Shown: positions 1 to 13,100 of the stretch, piece after piece
Position numbering within the stretch: position 1 is the first letter of the stretch
How the letters are laid out: every line of letters starts with the position of its first letter
Source of the DNA: Bugula neritina
Lineage: Eukaryota > Bryozoa > Gymnolaemata > Cheilostomatida > Bugulidae
NCBI GenBank assembly: GCA_964035545.1
Contig: OZ037768.1
Coordinates: 20,334,700-20,398,699 of the forward strand
Length of the DNA stretch: 64,000 bases
Direction: 5' to 3'
Notes under the pieces: model-generated
The model's input: the letters and a program-made list of their open reading frames with translations, nothing else
Told to the model about the DNA's origin: nothing
Database searches by the model: none
Program-made: the position numbers and the translations under genes

Positions 1-199
1 CAAATTCTTATGAATCATTGCACAATGAAGTCCCAATGGCTGCATGTTTTGTAGCATGTGTATAAATGAGACATTTAAAAGGTGATTTTTCACTCTAATT
101 CATGTGTGAAACTTAATTTTAGTTTTATGCCTTTGAGGGCCACATAAATGTAGGTGGGGGGTCACATCTGGCCCTGGGGCCGCTTGTTGGACAGCCCTG
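1..199. mobile_element. hAT-like transposon terminus (truncated by window edge)
   Basis: Read on the minus strand from position 199 inward, the sequence begins CAGGGCTGTCCAACAAGCGG and continues with GGCCC-rich sequence. This resembles the CAGGG..GGCCC type terminal inverted repeat common at ends of hAT-family DNA transposons and their non-autonomous derivatives. The rest of the element would lie left of position 1. The 8 bases after the putative end (AGCTAATA, 200-207) would be one target-site copy, but the partner copy is outside the window. No coding sequence is visible. Assignment rests on this terminal resemblance only. Confidence 0.4.
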
Positions 200-689
200 A
201 GCTAATAGATTGTGTATTAAGCATGTAGCAATTGCAGTGAGACAAGATGCATCGGAGGAAATTTTTATATATAATGGCGAACATATCTAGTTATGACATG
301 GACAATGACAGTGACCATAAACCTTCTACTGCTAATAATTCTTCTGGTGTAAACTGCCTAAATTATTATAACTGAAATATTTAAGAATTACATGTTTTAA
401 ATAATATATACGTATATGGCCATGGTACTTTGTTCTGTGCTGATGAGGAAACAAATCCCAAAACAGCTGCTGTACACAAATTGAGATATATAAATATATT
501 CAAAACATGTAAATCTTAAATACTTTTATATATATTTATATTGATTTATCAATATAATTATATAAGAATATTTTAAATACAATGAGGATATACTGTATTT
601 TAATAATTTTATTAGTAAAATATATAATAATCATAACATAATTACTACAAAATTAATTTCAGTTTTACAGGTATGGGTGTGGGATGCAT
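200..689. other. AT-rich non-coding stretch
   Basis: AT-rich sequence with TATATA-type runs. I see no open reading frame, RNA gene or clear repeat copy here. It may include the diverged outer edge of the inverted repeat that follows. Confidence 0.4.
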
Positions 690-3600
690 TTGTATCCTAA
701 CAACATTAATGCTGAAAGAATTTGAGAATATTTCAAAACAACATATGCATATATACAGATCTACAATGAACAAATTGTTTAAGTTACGCCCTACTATATA
801 ACACCGATTATCTTACACCATGCAGTATTTAATTTACATATTACATCATATAGTAAAAAACAGAGTAATAACCCCTCACATGCATTAATAATATACTATT
901 TTTAGAAAATTATTTTCCGTAGAGTTGATATAATGCAAAAACACATATAATAAAATTCAGCTACAAGACCTTTTCCTTGCAAATAATTAAAATAGGAACA
1001 TTTTGAAAAAAATCGGTAAACCACAAATAGTTACAGTATTAAATTTAAACATGTTTGTCTTCTGTTATTATTACTGTCATTATTCAAATAGTGTACTAAA
1101 ATAGCAAAACAAAAGTTTGAAAAAATGCTCAATAATGAATGGTGACATAATGAGTGACACCATATGATGTGCGCGTTTACTGGGTTAAAAAAAATTGCAG
1201 TTTTTTGCTGCCATTAAATGTAAACTTATTATGCTTTTTCGTGCAACTTTTGATTACATAAATTCAAATATGTTCTTGCTGTTACTTCTCTGTCTAATTC
1301 ACTTGCTGGAATCCACTCTTCTGGCAGTGAAGCTGTATTAGTAAGTTATATATTTCTCCAATACAAATATAATAATAGTCAATTTTCTTCTGTTATTATG
1401 ATCATTTGAAAATTTTGTGCATATACGTGCATTATGTGTTTGCTTTAATTTCTTAAACTTTAATTGCAGTAATTAAATATTGAAAAAGATTTAATTTCGA
1501 AGCTTGATAGTTATTTGTTGCAAAAAGTGGGAGGCGATTTTCTATGACTGCATTGTACTTAGACTAGTGATTGAAGAGCATTCCTGGCAGAAAAATAAAG
1601 CTCTGAGCAGCCAAGGCAGGATTCAAAGGTGAGAATAAGCTTCATACAAATCATCTTCTGTAGATTGACTAATACTGAGATGCTGGTAGTTCAACTATGA
1701 AATTGGATATTTATAGCTTTTACTGTATGTTGAGTGTTATGGTATAATACAGCTTAATGCAACATGAAATATTCTTACATAATGGTGTTGGCTGGAAACA
1801 GGAGAGAAAAAAAGGAAATAGCTTTAAAGAAGGCAGAAGTGCAGTAATATCATATTCCCTTGCATTCTTGTGACAATATTATAGCCTGCAACTTCACAGT
1901 CATTGCAAAATCAACTGAAGCACAAGTGTATAAAGAATTGGATTCATGCAAATCCACTAAACTCAAAGATGTGTCAAAACGAAAGAATGCGTTGTGCAGG
2001 TGCTTGCTAGCACGGGAGGTCTGCTTCTAACATAACAGTTTCCTCTTCTACTTTCTACAGATCAGCTGACACCAGAGAGTCCGAGTCACCCCTGAAGACC
2101 AGCTCCTTTGTATAACCAAGCCTATCAAATTGGAGACTTTCTAAAAAAATTCGAAGGAACTGGAACTCGCCCTAAGACACACAAGCTTCACCTTCGTCCG
2201 GAAATTATTATGCATGAGTTGAATTAACTACTCACCTACTCTTTTAACTTATTACTTTATGTTTCATTTTAAGTTTATGTCCTTTTATACTATCTTTAAT
2301 ATAATATTCCACATAGAACAACTTGCAAGACAATCTTGCAGCAATCACTGACAACATGCATTACAAAGAAAGTTAAACCCACCAAAGATTTAGGTAAAAA
2401 GAGATTAAAATTCACTCAAGAAATAGGGAAAATATCATCACAACAAAGTATACCAAATTTGGATCAACGATGAAGCAATGCCCACTTACTCCATGGAATA
2501 GAAGGAATTCTAAACAACTCCCACAAAAGAAATCAAGAATAAAGACATCACTGATTGTGATGGTGCATGCAACATTCCTTCCGTTTGTTGAAAAGTTTCT
2601 ATAAAACTTGCAAAGTAGAAAAACAGTTATGTTTTTACGTACTGCAACAGGAAATTTTCATTTTTTTTCAATTAAATTCCTGCTTTTCATTAGACATGAG
2701 ATAAGAAAGGAGCTTGTACTACAGTCTGCTGTCCAAAGTGAAAGAAATGCTAATAAGGAGAAGAGATTTGTGGAACAAAATTTTGAACGGAGCAGAGAAA
2801 CTGATAAGGAAAAACTCCCAACGCTTTCCAATGTTTCTGGTAAATTCTTAAGTTAAGAAAATAGTTGTAAATAAAAAAATTTGCTGCACTTTAAAATATT
2901 AATAGAGACAAGTGTAGTCCTGAAACCTTGTCATGGTGCAAGCAATATAGCTAATTAACCTTACCATTATAGTTTTCTTTGACTACAGGATAGGTTCTAT
3001 GACGCTTATATCAACTATTTTCATCTATATACAAAAGTTTTGATAGTTCTAATTGGCAATACCAGTCCTAATATTGCAGTTTAGAAATTTTGGTTTGGTG
3101 CTTTGCTTCAACAATGCTTGAATGAGTTGTTTTCTCTCTTTTCTCAAATCTTCAGTGAGTTTGACTTTCTTCAGTGCTCAGTATCAGTGTTTGCTGTAAA
3201 AGTACATTGCAAATAGTTTTATATATAAGATCTTATGCTAAAGATAGTATAAAATGACACCATATGGATTTCTAAAGTTAGAACTATAACATAATCAATA
3301 GAAAAGAGTAGGTGAGTAGTCAATCTAACTTACACATAACAATCCATGGGCGAAGTTGAAGCTTGTGGGTCTTAGGATGAGTTCCAGTTCCTTTGAATTG
3401 TTTGAGAAAGTCGTCCAACTTGATAGATTCTGAGGCTTGGTTAGACAGAGGGACTGGTCTTCTGGAGTGACTCGTACTCTCTGGTATTTTGCTAATCTGA
3501 TTGGCCGATCTGATTAGTTGATTTTACAATTCCTGTGAAGTTGTTTATTATATCATCACAAGAATGCAAGAGGATATGATTTGTCTTCTCTTCTCCCTTC

Positions 3601-4600
3601 TTTAAAGTATCCTTAGTGTTGTTTTTCCTGTTACCAAACAAACTTTCAATAAGCCAACACCAATATTTAAGAACATTTGATGTCTCTTTAACTCATTAAG
3701 CTGTACTATGCCATAACATTCATAATGTAGGAAGTTTTAAATATCCAATTTCATAATTGAACTACCAATATTTCAGTTTTAGTAAACTTACAGGAAACAT
3801 GGTAGCAATAAACTTATTCTCACCTTTGAACCCTGTCTTGACTGCTTAGAGATTGATTTTTCAGCTGGGAATATTCTTTAACCACAATACAATACAGTTA
3901 CAGATATTCACCTTCCACTCACTGTAACAAACAATTATCATACTCAAACTAATTTTTTTACAAAATTCAATTCCAATAATAGTTTAAGAAATTAAAACAA
4001 AAGCATCATATGTGCATAGAATTTTCAAATTATCATAATAAAAATAAATAACGGAAAACTAACTATGATTATTATATTTATTAAGAAATAATATGACTTA
4101 CTAATACAACTTCACTGCCAGGAGAGTGGATTCCAACAGAAAAGCATAAGAAGTTCACATTGTGTAGCAGTAAAAAACTGTCCTTTTTCAAACTCAGTGC
4201 ATCGTTGTGTCATTCATTGTGCATAACATAACGCATTATCAAACACTTTTTGAATATTTCGTTCCGCTATTTTGATACACAGCTATTTAAATAACAATAG
4301 TAATAGTAACAGAACGCCAAAATGTTTAAAATTCAATGCAGTAGTTAGTTGTAGCATGCTAATTGCAACTTTCAAAGTGTTCCTATTTTAAGGATCTGTA
4401 GGGGAAAAGTTTTATTGCTAAATTTTATAATGTGTTTTTATATATCATTAACTTTGTGAAAAGCTATTTTCTAAATCTGTTTTCTACTGAACAAAATACA
4501 GGTGTAAGAGAATACGTGTTATATAGCAGGGCTTCTCTGAATATTGCAATTTTTTATTGTACATATTATATGTTGCTTTGAAATATTCTCAAATCCTTCC
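690..4600. repeat. Large diverged inverted repeat (arms ~690-2340 and ~3225-4600)
   Basis: The two arms are reverse complements over more than 1.3 kb with many substitutions and indels. Clear anchors are: GGAATCCACTCTTCTGGCAG near 1308 against the complement of the sequence near 4120-4137; the complement of the 1140-1250 block at 4140-4230; the 910-990 block at 4376-4480; the 700-830 block at 4500-4600; and the 2045-2190 block at 3350-3490. The spacer (~2340-3225) is non-repetitive and holds one 82-codon open frame that I do not recognise and do not call a gene. This could be a foldback-type non-autonomous transposon or two inverted copies of one dispersed repeat. Outer ends and target duplications were not resolved. 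Confidence 0.7.
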
Positions 4601-5381
4601 AGGGTTTACAAGCCTTGGTAGCTTTCAACTCCATAGCTTTCAATGCAAAGGGAAAATTCAAGAGTTGATAAATTTATGTCCACAAACTCTCATGTCATTT
4701 TATTTTCTAAACTGCACTAAAATTCAGAGCTTTTACTTGGCATTTTTAATTTATCTATACACAACATGGAGTCTTACAGCACAGTCATTGGAGTTGTTTG
4801 CTCAGCATTGTACAACTTGTATGGAGGCACAACTTCTTGATAATATCTGGTATATACACACGAGTTGAATCAACTAAATCACAATATCTGATAAATACCA
4901 AGTCTTCATTAAACTGTAATAGAAAGTTTTTGTAGTGCCTAAAGCTGTTACATACTTTAGTCTTTAGCATTTAACTTTCTACGATTTGATGTTATACGCA
5001 GTTTCCAATGCAGAATATATGCAGTTAATAATTCAGAATATATATATGTTAATTTCATACCATAGCTATGCTCATTACTGTGTTATTTTACATAATCTAA
5101 TGTTATAAGGAACTTTGAAATACACCACAAATTAATTCCTGTTTTATAAGTTTATACTTGTACACAAAAGCAAAAAGTACATACAAGTAATAATAATAAA
5201 GATTTGTGTTTTTCCAAGACATTACATAATCAATTGTTTCATAATTACATAAATAAAAGTAAATAAAGCGTTAGCTAATAATAAATGGACTGAGAAATCT
5301 ACAGAGTTTCCACTGTGGTAGCTGCTGGGACCCATGCCAACTAATATGCATGAATGCAGAGGTTAGATAGTCTGAGCCTTG
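4601..5381. other. Intergenic sequence downstream of the roadblock gene
   Basis: AT-rich sequence between the inverted repeat and the stop codon of the roadblock gene. It should contain the 3' untranslated region of that minus-strand gene. I see no coding exon, and no unambiguous poly(A) signal close to the stop codon. Confidence 0.4.
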
Positions 5382-8354
5382 CTACTGCACGTCTGGAGTC
5401 TGAATGACAATCAGCAGGTAGTCGTGATCTAGAAAATAACATTGTGCATTGTAAACTGTAGTATGTTAGCACAAAGTGTTTTATGACTTTGACAAAATGC
5501 GCTTAAACAGACTAAGTTCTACAGATTTTTGCAACCAGTTAGCAGATTTGAAGTACTTGTGTTTCACATCAACAGCTATTTTATGAAAAAATTCTACGTT
5601 CATGACTCATCTAAGTGGCAAGAAATCAGTTGATCAGTTAATCATTGCTCAAAATTAAACAGTGATTTTCTAGAAAGATATGTAAATAATAAAAGTTGAA
5701 ATGGTACTCAATGTACATCTACTGAAGTTTTTACATTCGAGCTTTTTCAGATTATCCTAAACTATACAATTTCGTAAAATTTCAGTCAAGAAACTGCACT
5801 TATCTAGCACTAAATCAGTAATACGTCATTCCTGACTCACCAGGGGCAACCATAATTTCATATTTTTTACTGCGTAGCCTAAAGAAAGTCAAGTCATTCT
5901 GTGGATCAATGTCACGAACAACACCTCGAGCCTTCTGAGCTAAAGAGTGCACTGTGCTGGCATATGTCATTGTGGTAGAGTTGTCCAGTGTTGTTCTGAT
6001 AGGAATTCCTGTGTGAAAACAGTTTATTGACATGTTTAGTTTGTAAAACAATAGACCGGGTATTAAATTGTACAGTTTACTCAAAATTGGCAAAGCAAAC
6101 TTGTCAGAAAAGAGCATAAAACAAATTATTTTGAGCAAATTAATTATTTAAAGTGAAATAAAATTTCAATTGTTGCAAATTAAATATAAACATAATTAGA
6201 TAATGAACAACTTTGCATAAGTTCATGTTACACATTTCCTCAATATGTCAGTATGATCATACCATCTTGGTTTAGAACTATATAGCCGATCACCCCTTTG
6301 TGTGCAGCAATGCGCTTCAATGTTTCTTCTACCTCTGACTAAAAATATAAACCAATGATCAACTATTATTAGGTTGTTTAGCCTTACAGTAATGCAGACA
6401 ATCAAACAAAACACAAATAATAAAAGAGAAAAACTGTTATATTTTATTGATGAGCTTCACACAACAGAATTAAGAATTTCTGTCTCATGTAAAAGAGATC
6501 ATACTGGGAATAATCCTAACACAGGTTTCTCGTATGTTAGATATAATCTTAAAACTTTCCTGGTATTGGATGGAGCCTAGAAATTTCATTACCTACCTAA
6601 CATAGAGACATACAAAATACAAAAGCTATGGTTTACATAAAACATAAAAAATTCAATTTGAACAATTTTGTTGTCTTTCTACATGATTCTCTGATCTGTG
6701 GTGGACATAATTTCATAATTTTTAGCTGGGTAAATCAAGTACATGTTTAATTTTCTAACTTAAACAAAAATTATCATTATAGAGTTAAAGAATGGTAATA
6801 CTGTTGAAAATATTATTGATATTAAAACATCAGAAGCTAATTTTTCATACAAAACTAAAAAAATTATTTAAACAATAGTTTTACAATACTTCAATATTAT
6901 AGAAAAAGAGTTATAAACTTATGCCAAAAATGATTATATTTGTATATAATTATATTCCACCAAGTCAACCTAACTTGAGTATTTGCTAAATGAAAAAGTA
7001 AAAGTTTTGGTTCCAACCAACTTGTTAAATTCAAAAATTTAATTTGCTTAACTAATTGAGCCAATAGAGATTTTAATTGATTTGTCGCAAGCGTTTAAAA
7101 ATTCCAGTCATATACAAAATTTTCTTTTTAAATTTAGAGCAATTCTTTATATTTTCAGCCTATGCTTAAATTGAAATTAATTATTCAACAGTACTTTAAT
7201 GAAAATATTAAAATAAAGCTAAACTAACAAGCATCACGTTTTTCAAAAGTCTAGTTGGCTATATCTTTAGTAACCACCTAGTATTTAGTAAATTCTAATC
7301 AAATAACTATTCTCTAATTATTTATTGGTTATAAAAAGCTCTAACTGTTTACTATCGTATCATGAGACTTACATTTAACGTCATAAAAAAATTGCACAAA
7401 AAGTAATTAAAGACATAATCTAAACCTAACAACTATTTTCAACATCTAAAAATAATTCATAGTTTGCAACAACTAAGTTATCAACAATTGGTAGGATAAT
7501 TTACTCCAAACAGTGACAGGATAACTTAAATAGGCTAATTACAAATAAGCAATAACTATTTTTATATGACTGGCAACCATTAATAACAAGAATTTATTAA
7601 TAATTAAACTTACTAGCATCATATGCTAGTAGCAAATTTTTTTAAACAATTGGTGAAATTTTGATAGCTCTAACAATAAATCTGTGTCAATTCCAATCAT
7701 TAAATATAAAAAGAGGAAATAGAAATAAATTTCAAGTCAAAACAATCTTTAAATAAAACTTTTAATTCAGAGTAGTGATAATGACATATCACCATTTTAA
7801 TTGCCTTAAAAATCGAGATAAAAATTAATTAAATAAGAATAAATTAGAATACCAAGTCCTATGACCTAGTTATACCCTAGTTAACAATAGGCTTCAAATA
7901 CATAACAGCAATGTAATTAGAAACAGTTTCCATCAACTGATTTAATAAATTTATAATCCATAATTTAAATTACAAAGACAAAGTTGAAAAAATAGATTTT
8001 TATTAATAAACTTTAACACAATTTGAATTAGATCAAATATTAAATTATAAAATCACCATAACTAAGACTATTACACTCACTATGAATCTAACCATAAATG
8101 TCATGGTACAAGACAGCGTCAACTGATTTTGAGTAATCAGTTGAGCCTGTAACTGCAAGTGCAATAAAATAAAAATGAAAATCAAGATGAACTAAAAGTA
8201 AATTGTTGGATAGGACTCATCATCAAGAGCCCCGTAATCAGGGTAATGCTTAAAGCGCGTTAGTTAAAACATTGCTGATAAAACTATTATTTAACATATT
8301 TTAAATCATAAGAAACTCAATAGCAAAAGAATGTTAATAAATAACTCTTACCAT
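5382..8354 (-). CDS. DYNLRB: Dynein light chain roadblock type
   Basis: Roadblock/LC7 light chain, a homodimeric subunit that binds dynein intermediate chain in the cytoplasmic motor. Exons on the minus strand: 8352-8354 (ATG only, followed by GTAAGAG), 6263-6338, 5841-6008 and 5382-5428, ending TAG. Phases close exactly to 97 codons, against 96 in the human protein. Diagnostic stretches are EVEETLKRI (residues 3-11), then [10 protein letters not shown] at the exon 2/3 boundary, [23 protein letters not shown] and a final DYLLIVIQ. The whole protein is one roadblock domain. The single-codon first exon is inferred because exon 2 starts in phase 0 with TCAGAG (SE) and an ATG with a good donor lies ~2 kb upstream. 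The identity is secure; the exact first exon is less so. Confidence 0.92.
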
Positions 8355-8519
8355 CTTTAAATTTCAGTATCAGCTCAAATGTTTGAGGAAAACACAAATG
8401 TGACCAACTAAACCTTTCAAAGCCTGTTGCTAAGACTCCGTGGTCATGCGCGAACACTGTAAACTTCCTGTGGCTAGTTCCGATAATAAAAAGGAAGACA
8501 ACACCCATGAATTTAAATT

Positions 8520-10151
8520 CATTGTAATGAGGAGTTATACTAATTTATTGAAGATTGTATTATATATTTTATGTCTTTTGCAAATCTAACGAAGGAATCT
8601 TAAATTATGTAATAACGATGCTTTTTAAACCTAAAAATAGTTAGATGCATGCATTATTTTGTGCAGCGTTGGTTCTATTGAACATACATTTGCAGCATAA
8701 ACATTTAGTTGCATGGCTGTCTCTTTAAAAAAACTGAACACTAGACTCTAGAGTCTAGACTATCAAAATTAGAAACACATTAATAGTACATTTTGACACA
8801 TTAGGATGAAAATATGTTAGATATAGATGCATTTCACTTTTAAGAAAAAGCCCCTGCAAGTTTGAACATGATTTTTATTTAAAATCAGCAATATTATATT
8901 ATTATCAAAGCGCATAAAAAATGTGCAGCTTTCACTTCCTACTATAAATAGGAAGTACAAAGTTGACCTTTTCTTTTGACCTTTTACATCATCTGTTTAA
9001 AGATCTCTTTTTTATTTATAAACAACTTTTTGTGACAACTCTGGTAGTCTAATGGATTTTACACAGACTATAAACATTACTTCGCAAGCCATGCCGCATA
9101 TCGGGTTAAAGGCCTAGGTATCACACAGGAGTGATCATTCTAGCCAATGCTTTCCCTGTTGGAATCGTTTTATAAGCAGCTCTGAGTTGTGAGTGACTGA
9201 GTGCAGGAGTTTGAGATTCTCAAGTTTGGAGTTGGAACGCCCAACTCGAGAGTCACCGCCAACTCAGAACTGCTTACACAACGATTCTCCCTGTTGAGTT
9301 TTGTCTGCAGTTGATAGAAGTTAGTCAATTCTGACAATCATTATTTATTTTTACACAAAAGTATCAGAAAAAGCAATTGTATAGCAAAACATACCAATTT
9401 TCATTTACAGTTACTGAACTAAAACAGACAGGTGATAGATATATTGTATTGAATTAAACATCTCTCCAAATAATAAGAGTTGAGTATTCCACATGAACTA
9501 GGCTGATATAAAACTGTACAATATAGAATTCTCCCATTAAACATGTATATAAAACTAGTTTCCTAACCTGTTTACTCATACAATTTGCAGAGAAAACCTG
9601 GGCTGGAGTGAATAACAAACATAGTAATAGTAGTATAACAATAGAAGTGGACAGTAAAACAAGTGACTAGCCGACACTGTAGTAATTGCACGAAATAATA
9701 TAACATAAAAATAATAACATCGTGTAAATCATTTTAAAATTAATGGAATGACGTTATGACATTATGGATAGTGCAGTTTTAATGCTTTTTTAATTATAAC
9801 GAATAGTTAGAGAATTTTTATCAAGTTCTGTTAAATGAAACCCAATTAAGTAGATGAATTTTCAAATAAATATCAATAAGATCATTCTATAAGAGAAAAG
9901 TTGTAAACTCAGTTTAAAGATAAACCATTTGCAATACAATTAGTTTTATGGAGCAATAAAAAGCTTTTGGAGAATAAAAATAATTTTACAAACCGCAAAA
10001 AAGCACAAAACAGATGGACAGTCAGCGTGTGAAAGGGGTGGATAAAGAAGGCTGCTGTTCAGAAAGGGGGTCAACAAACAATGTGTGAGTGGGAGTAGAT
10101 ATCACGAGCCGAGATGAAATTCGGAAGTCAAGGTCAACACTATAGAGCTCC
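8520..10151. other. Intergenic region between TIR-HEAT B and roadblock
   Basis: Both flanking genes are on the minus strand, so this holds the 3' untranslated region of TIR-HEAT B and the promoter side of the roadblock gene. A miniature transposon at 9161-9287 is described separately. A short perfect palindrome (CTAGACTCTAGAGTCTAG) lies near 8742-8759. No coding exons were seen. Confidence 0.45.
9153..9295. mobile_element. Palindromic MITE with 8-bp target duplication (hAT-like)
   Basis: The element at 9161-9287 (127 bp) starts GGAATCGTTTTATAAGCAGC and ends with the imperfect complement GCTTACACAACGATTC, so it can fold on itself. It is flanked by identical 8-bp direct repeats TCCCTGTT (9153-9160 and 9288-9295). 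An 8-bp duplication is the length made by hAT-type transposases. A second, diverged copy lies at 29959-30094. It is non-autonomous, with no coding capacity. Confidence 0.75.
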
Positions 10152-13100
10152 TCATTTATCTCCAACTCTCAACTTGTCCATCTCTGTTGATAATACTTTG
10201 TTGATCTTCAAGGCTTTGTCAGCCTCAGGCCCTCCGATATGTCTAATGGCTATTTCCGCTGCTTCCCTCACCTGAGAGATCGGGTCGTTCCGCCTACAAA
10301 TCATAAATGAAAATTTAGAACTAAACTTCAAGTAAGAAGAATAAAGATTATATTCAGCAGAGCAAGGGCTTATTCATACCAGCAACTGTTACATAAGAAG
10401 TCGCGTTAGGCAAAATCTCCAGCTCATATTATACAGTTTTCTCTAACATAACAGAGTCGTCTTACTAGTTAAGTGTGCAACATATGAATTGACAAGAGAA
10501 AGCACAGTACTTGATTATATTACGATCAGGAACCTTCACTTAGTTTTTATAGGAATAATGATTTAACTCCTTATGAAACAGGAACTTTAAACATTTGATG
10601 ACTAATGCATACTTCACATTGTCACCAAACTTGCCTAACAAAACTCGTTCTACAGCAGAATACTTTCATTAGAGTTGCTGTCTTAGATAAATTATGATGC
10701 TGGCAGTGCACAGTCATGAATAGTTTTACGGTTTACTAAAACTATTAAAATGACTTTTGGTCACATGATCTGAACAGACCTGTTAAAACCATTCAACGTT
10801 GTTAAGCTTCATTGGCTTGAATTCAGGTACTGCACACACAAAACTAGTGCGACTATTCTAATAACGATTGACCAGTGCAGCTAACAAAATCAAACCAGTT
10901 ATTAACATAGCAACTGCCTCTCAGCACTTGATAGTACAGACCAGATATCTGAAATCTTCTGGACGGATTTGGTTTCTCTCATCAGAGCTTCTGCTAGGCA
11001 AGCACTTTGCCTGACTAGTCTATCTTCATCACTGAGTAGTCGTACCAAACTGTCTTGCACCCTCTTTGTACCTTGACCTTTTAAATATAGAACAAACAGT
11101 ACATTGACTATACAATATATTACATAAAAAATCGCAGCAAATAATAGCAATTATTACACCAATAATATATATTATAATATTGATAATAATAGTATGTTAA
11201 CTCACCGGCCTTTCCTAGGCCAATAGCTGCAACAGCTCGTATATTAGGATCCTCATCTGTTGTGAGGTCACAGAGAGAGCAGATTACTGAGGGTGTCTGA
11301 AACCTCCCTGTGCAGCAGAAAACAGTTTACTTTAGGATCACAGTCTAATAGCACTTTAATAGCAATGTAGTAGTAGCCTAATAATATTCTAATAGCAATC
11401 TACTAGCAATCTAATAACAATGTAGTGGCAGCCTAATAACAATCTAAGGAAAAATATAGATAATAACAGGATCCTAGAAAGAAATTTATTAGAACATTTT
11501 TTACCTTTTACAAAGTTATGCACATGCATGAGAAGATAACTTTCTAATATGATCAAGGTAGCCACGTTTCCAATGAAACATTTATTTTACAAACAATGTT
11601 TATACCAACATAACATATATAAACAACATTAGACGAGTCATGAGTGCTCACCAATATTCTGTATAGCTTGAAGACGAACTGAACTCTCCATGTTGAACAC
11701 TTCTCTAATGGCGAAGTAGCCAACTGTATAGTCACATAGGCAACTGTAACAGCACATAGACAACTGTAACAACACATAGACAACTGTAACAACACATAGA
11801 CAACTGTAACAACACATAGGCAACTGTAACAGCAAATAGTGCAATTGTAATTTGTAAGGCGAATTCTAAGGCAATGATTGAAAACTAATTCAATAAGTGT
11901 GAGACTTCTAGACAGTAATTGTCTGCTTGTTATGCTTACAATAATATTATGTTGATACATGGAGCTATCTCAACAGAGAAGACAACTCTACGCTATGATC
12001 AAAGTCTCATTAAGGCGATAGTATTTTTGTGTTATCTTGTTAGTGAAATGGTTGACAATGAAGGACGAGAAGAGTGACATTTCTGTAAAATTGTCTCCCC
12101 ATTATTACTCAAAGTAATTACTAGTTATTAATTTGTAAAGTCGTCCAAACTTTTAAAAACCAACTATAAAAAAGACACTTTTATTCACTAAACTTTACAA
12201 TGGTATGTTCAATGCAGATGCTAAAAAGTGCAATCCTACATAACAATTACAGATTTTCAAAGTACGTCAAAAAGTCTTTTAGCAACTCACTTGAAGAAAT
12301 GGTCAGCCAGACATTCTGTATCAGATTCCTGCTTACCGCAGAAGGCGTCGTACGTTGACCTAGATATGCACGACTTCATGTCAAATATGTCCGTCTCCAT
12401 CAGCTTCATCAACATGTCTGCACCTTGCTGAAGAACAAACATTATCAATATAATGAGAAAGCCTCTAGATGTGTCCTAGCAAGACAAATATGTGCTATAC
12501 AACTACGGTACCATTTAACAAGTGCATCTGAACAAATTGAACACGTGTAACAACGCAGTAATTACCTAACAAAGGCTTGCATAAAGGTGACAATATAAGT
12601 TCATATTATCATTTTATACTATTCTCTATATTATATTCGATATTATTGCTTTACATTTTTTACATCACTTTTATGCTACTGTCCTTGTTATTATTTTTAT
12701 ATAATTATTATTTTTATTTCATATTATTATTTTTATTGCTGTTTTTGTAATATTTTATATCATTACATCTTACAGTCTCAACAAATATAAATGTTGGAAG
12801 AATTTTATAAACAATGGAAGAGAATGAAAATCCAAATTTCTTGTGGATCAACGGTCAGCAAAATTTTAGGATAGAATCACAAAGTCTAAAAAAAAAGAAA
12901 CATTCAATGCGGAACATATAAATTGGTGCCGACTTCATACAGAGCTGAATAAATGCTGAGAGCTCAAACTCTAACCTGATGAGTGGTAGAAGTCATCAAA
13001 GGCTATGACTATGACAATTACAAAACACTGTTTCATAAAAGAAAAGCAGCAAAATAAATAGAACACTCATCCATTGCCAAACTTTATGAGGTCAACTATG

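Noticed and set aside
2608-2856. 82-codon open frame in the spacer of the large inverted repeat
   Set aside because: It does not start with ATG, has no recognisable domain, and its length is compatible with chance in AT-rich DNA.
9036-9125. tRNA-like start CTGGTAGTCTAATGG
   Set aside because: No acceptable B-box or acceptor stem, and no similarity to the SINE copies.
12291-12427. Shorter version of TIR-HEAT B exon 6 ending at 12337 (GTAAGC) joined to the ATACAG acceptor near 11724
   Set aside because: It also stays in frame, but the GTGAGT donor with the acceptor at 11744-11745 gives exact length and residue agreement with the paralogue. The short form is kept only as a possible alternative isoform.
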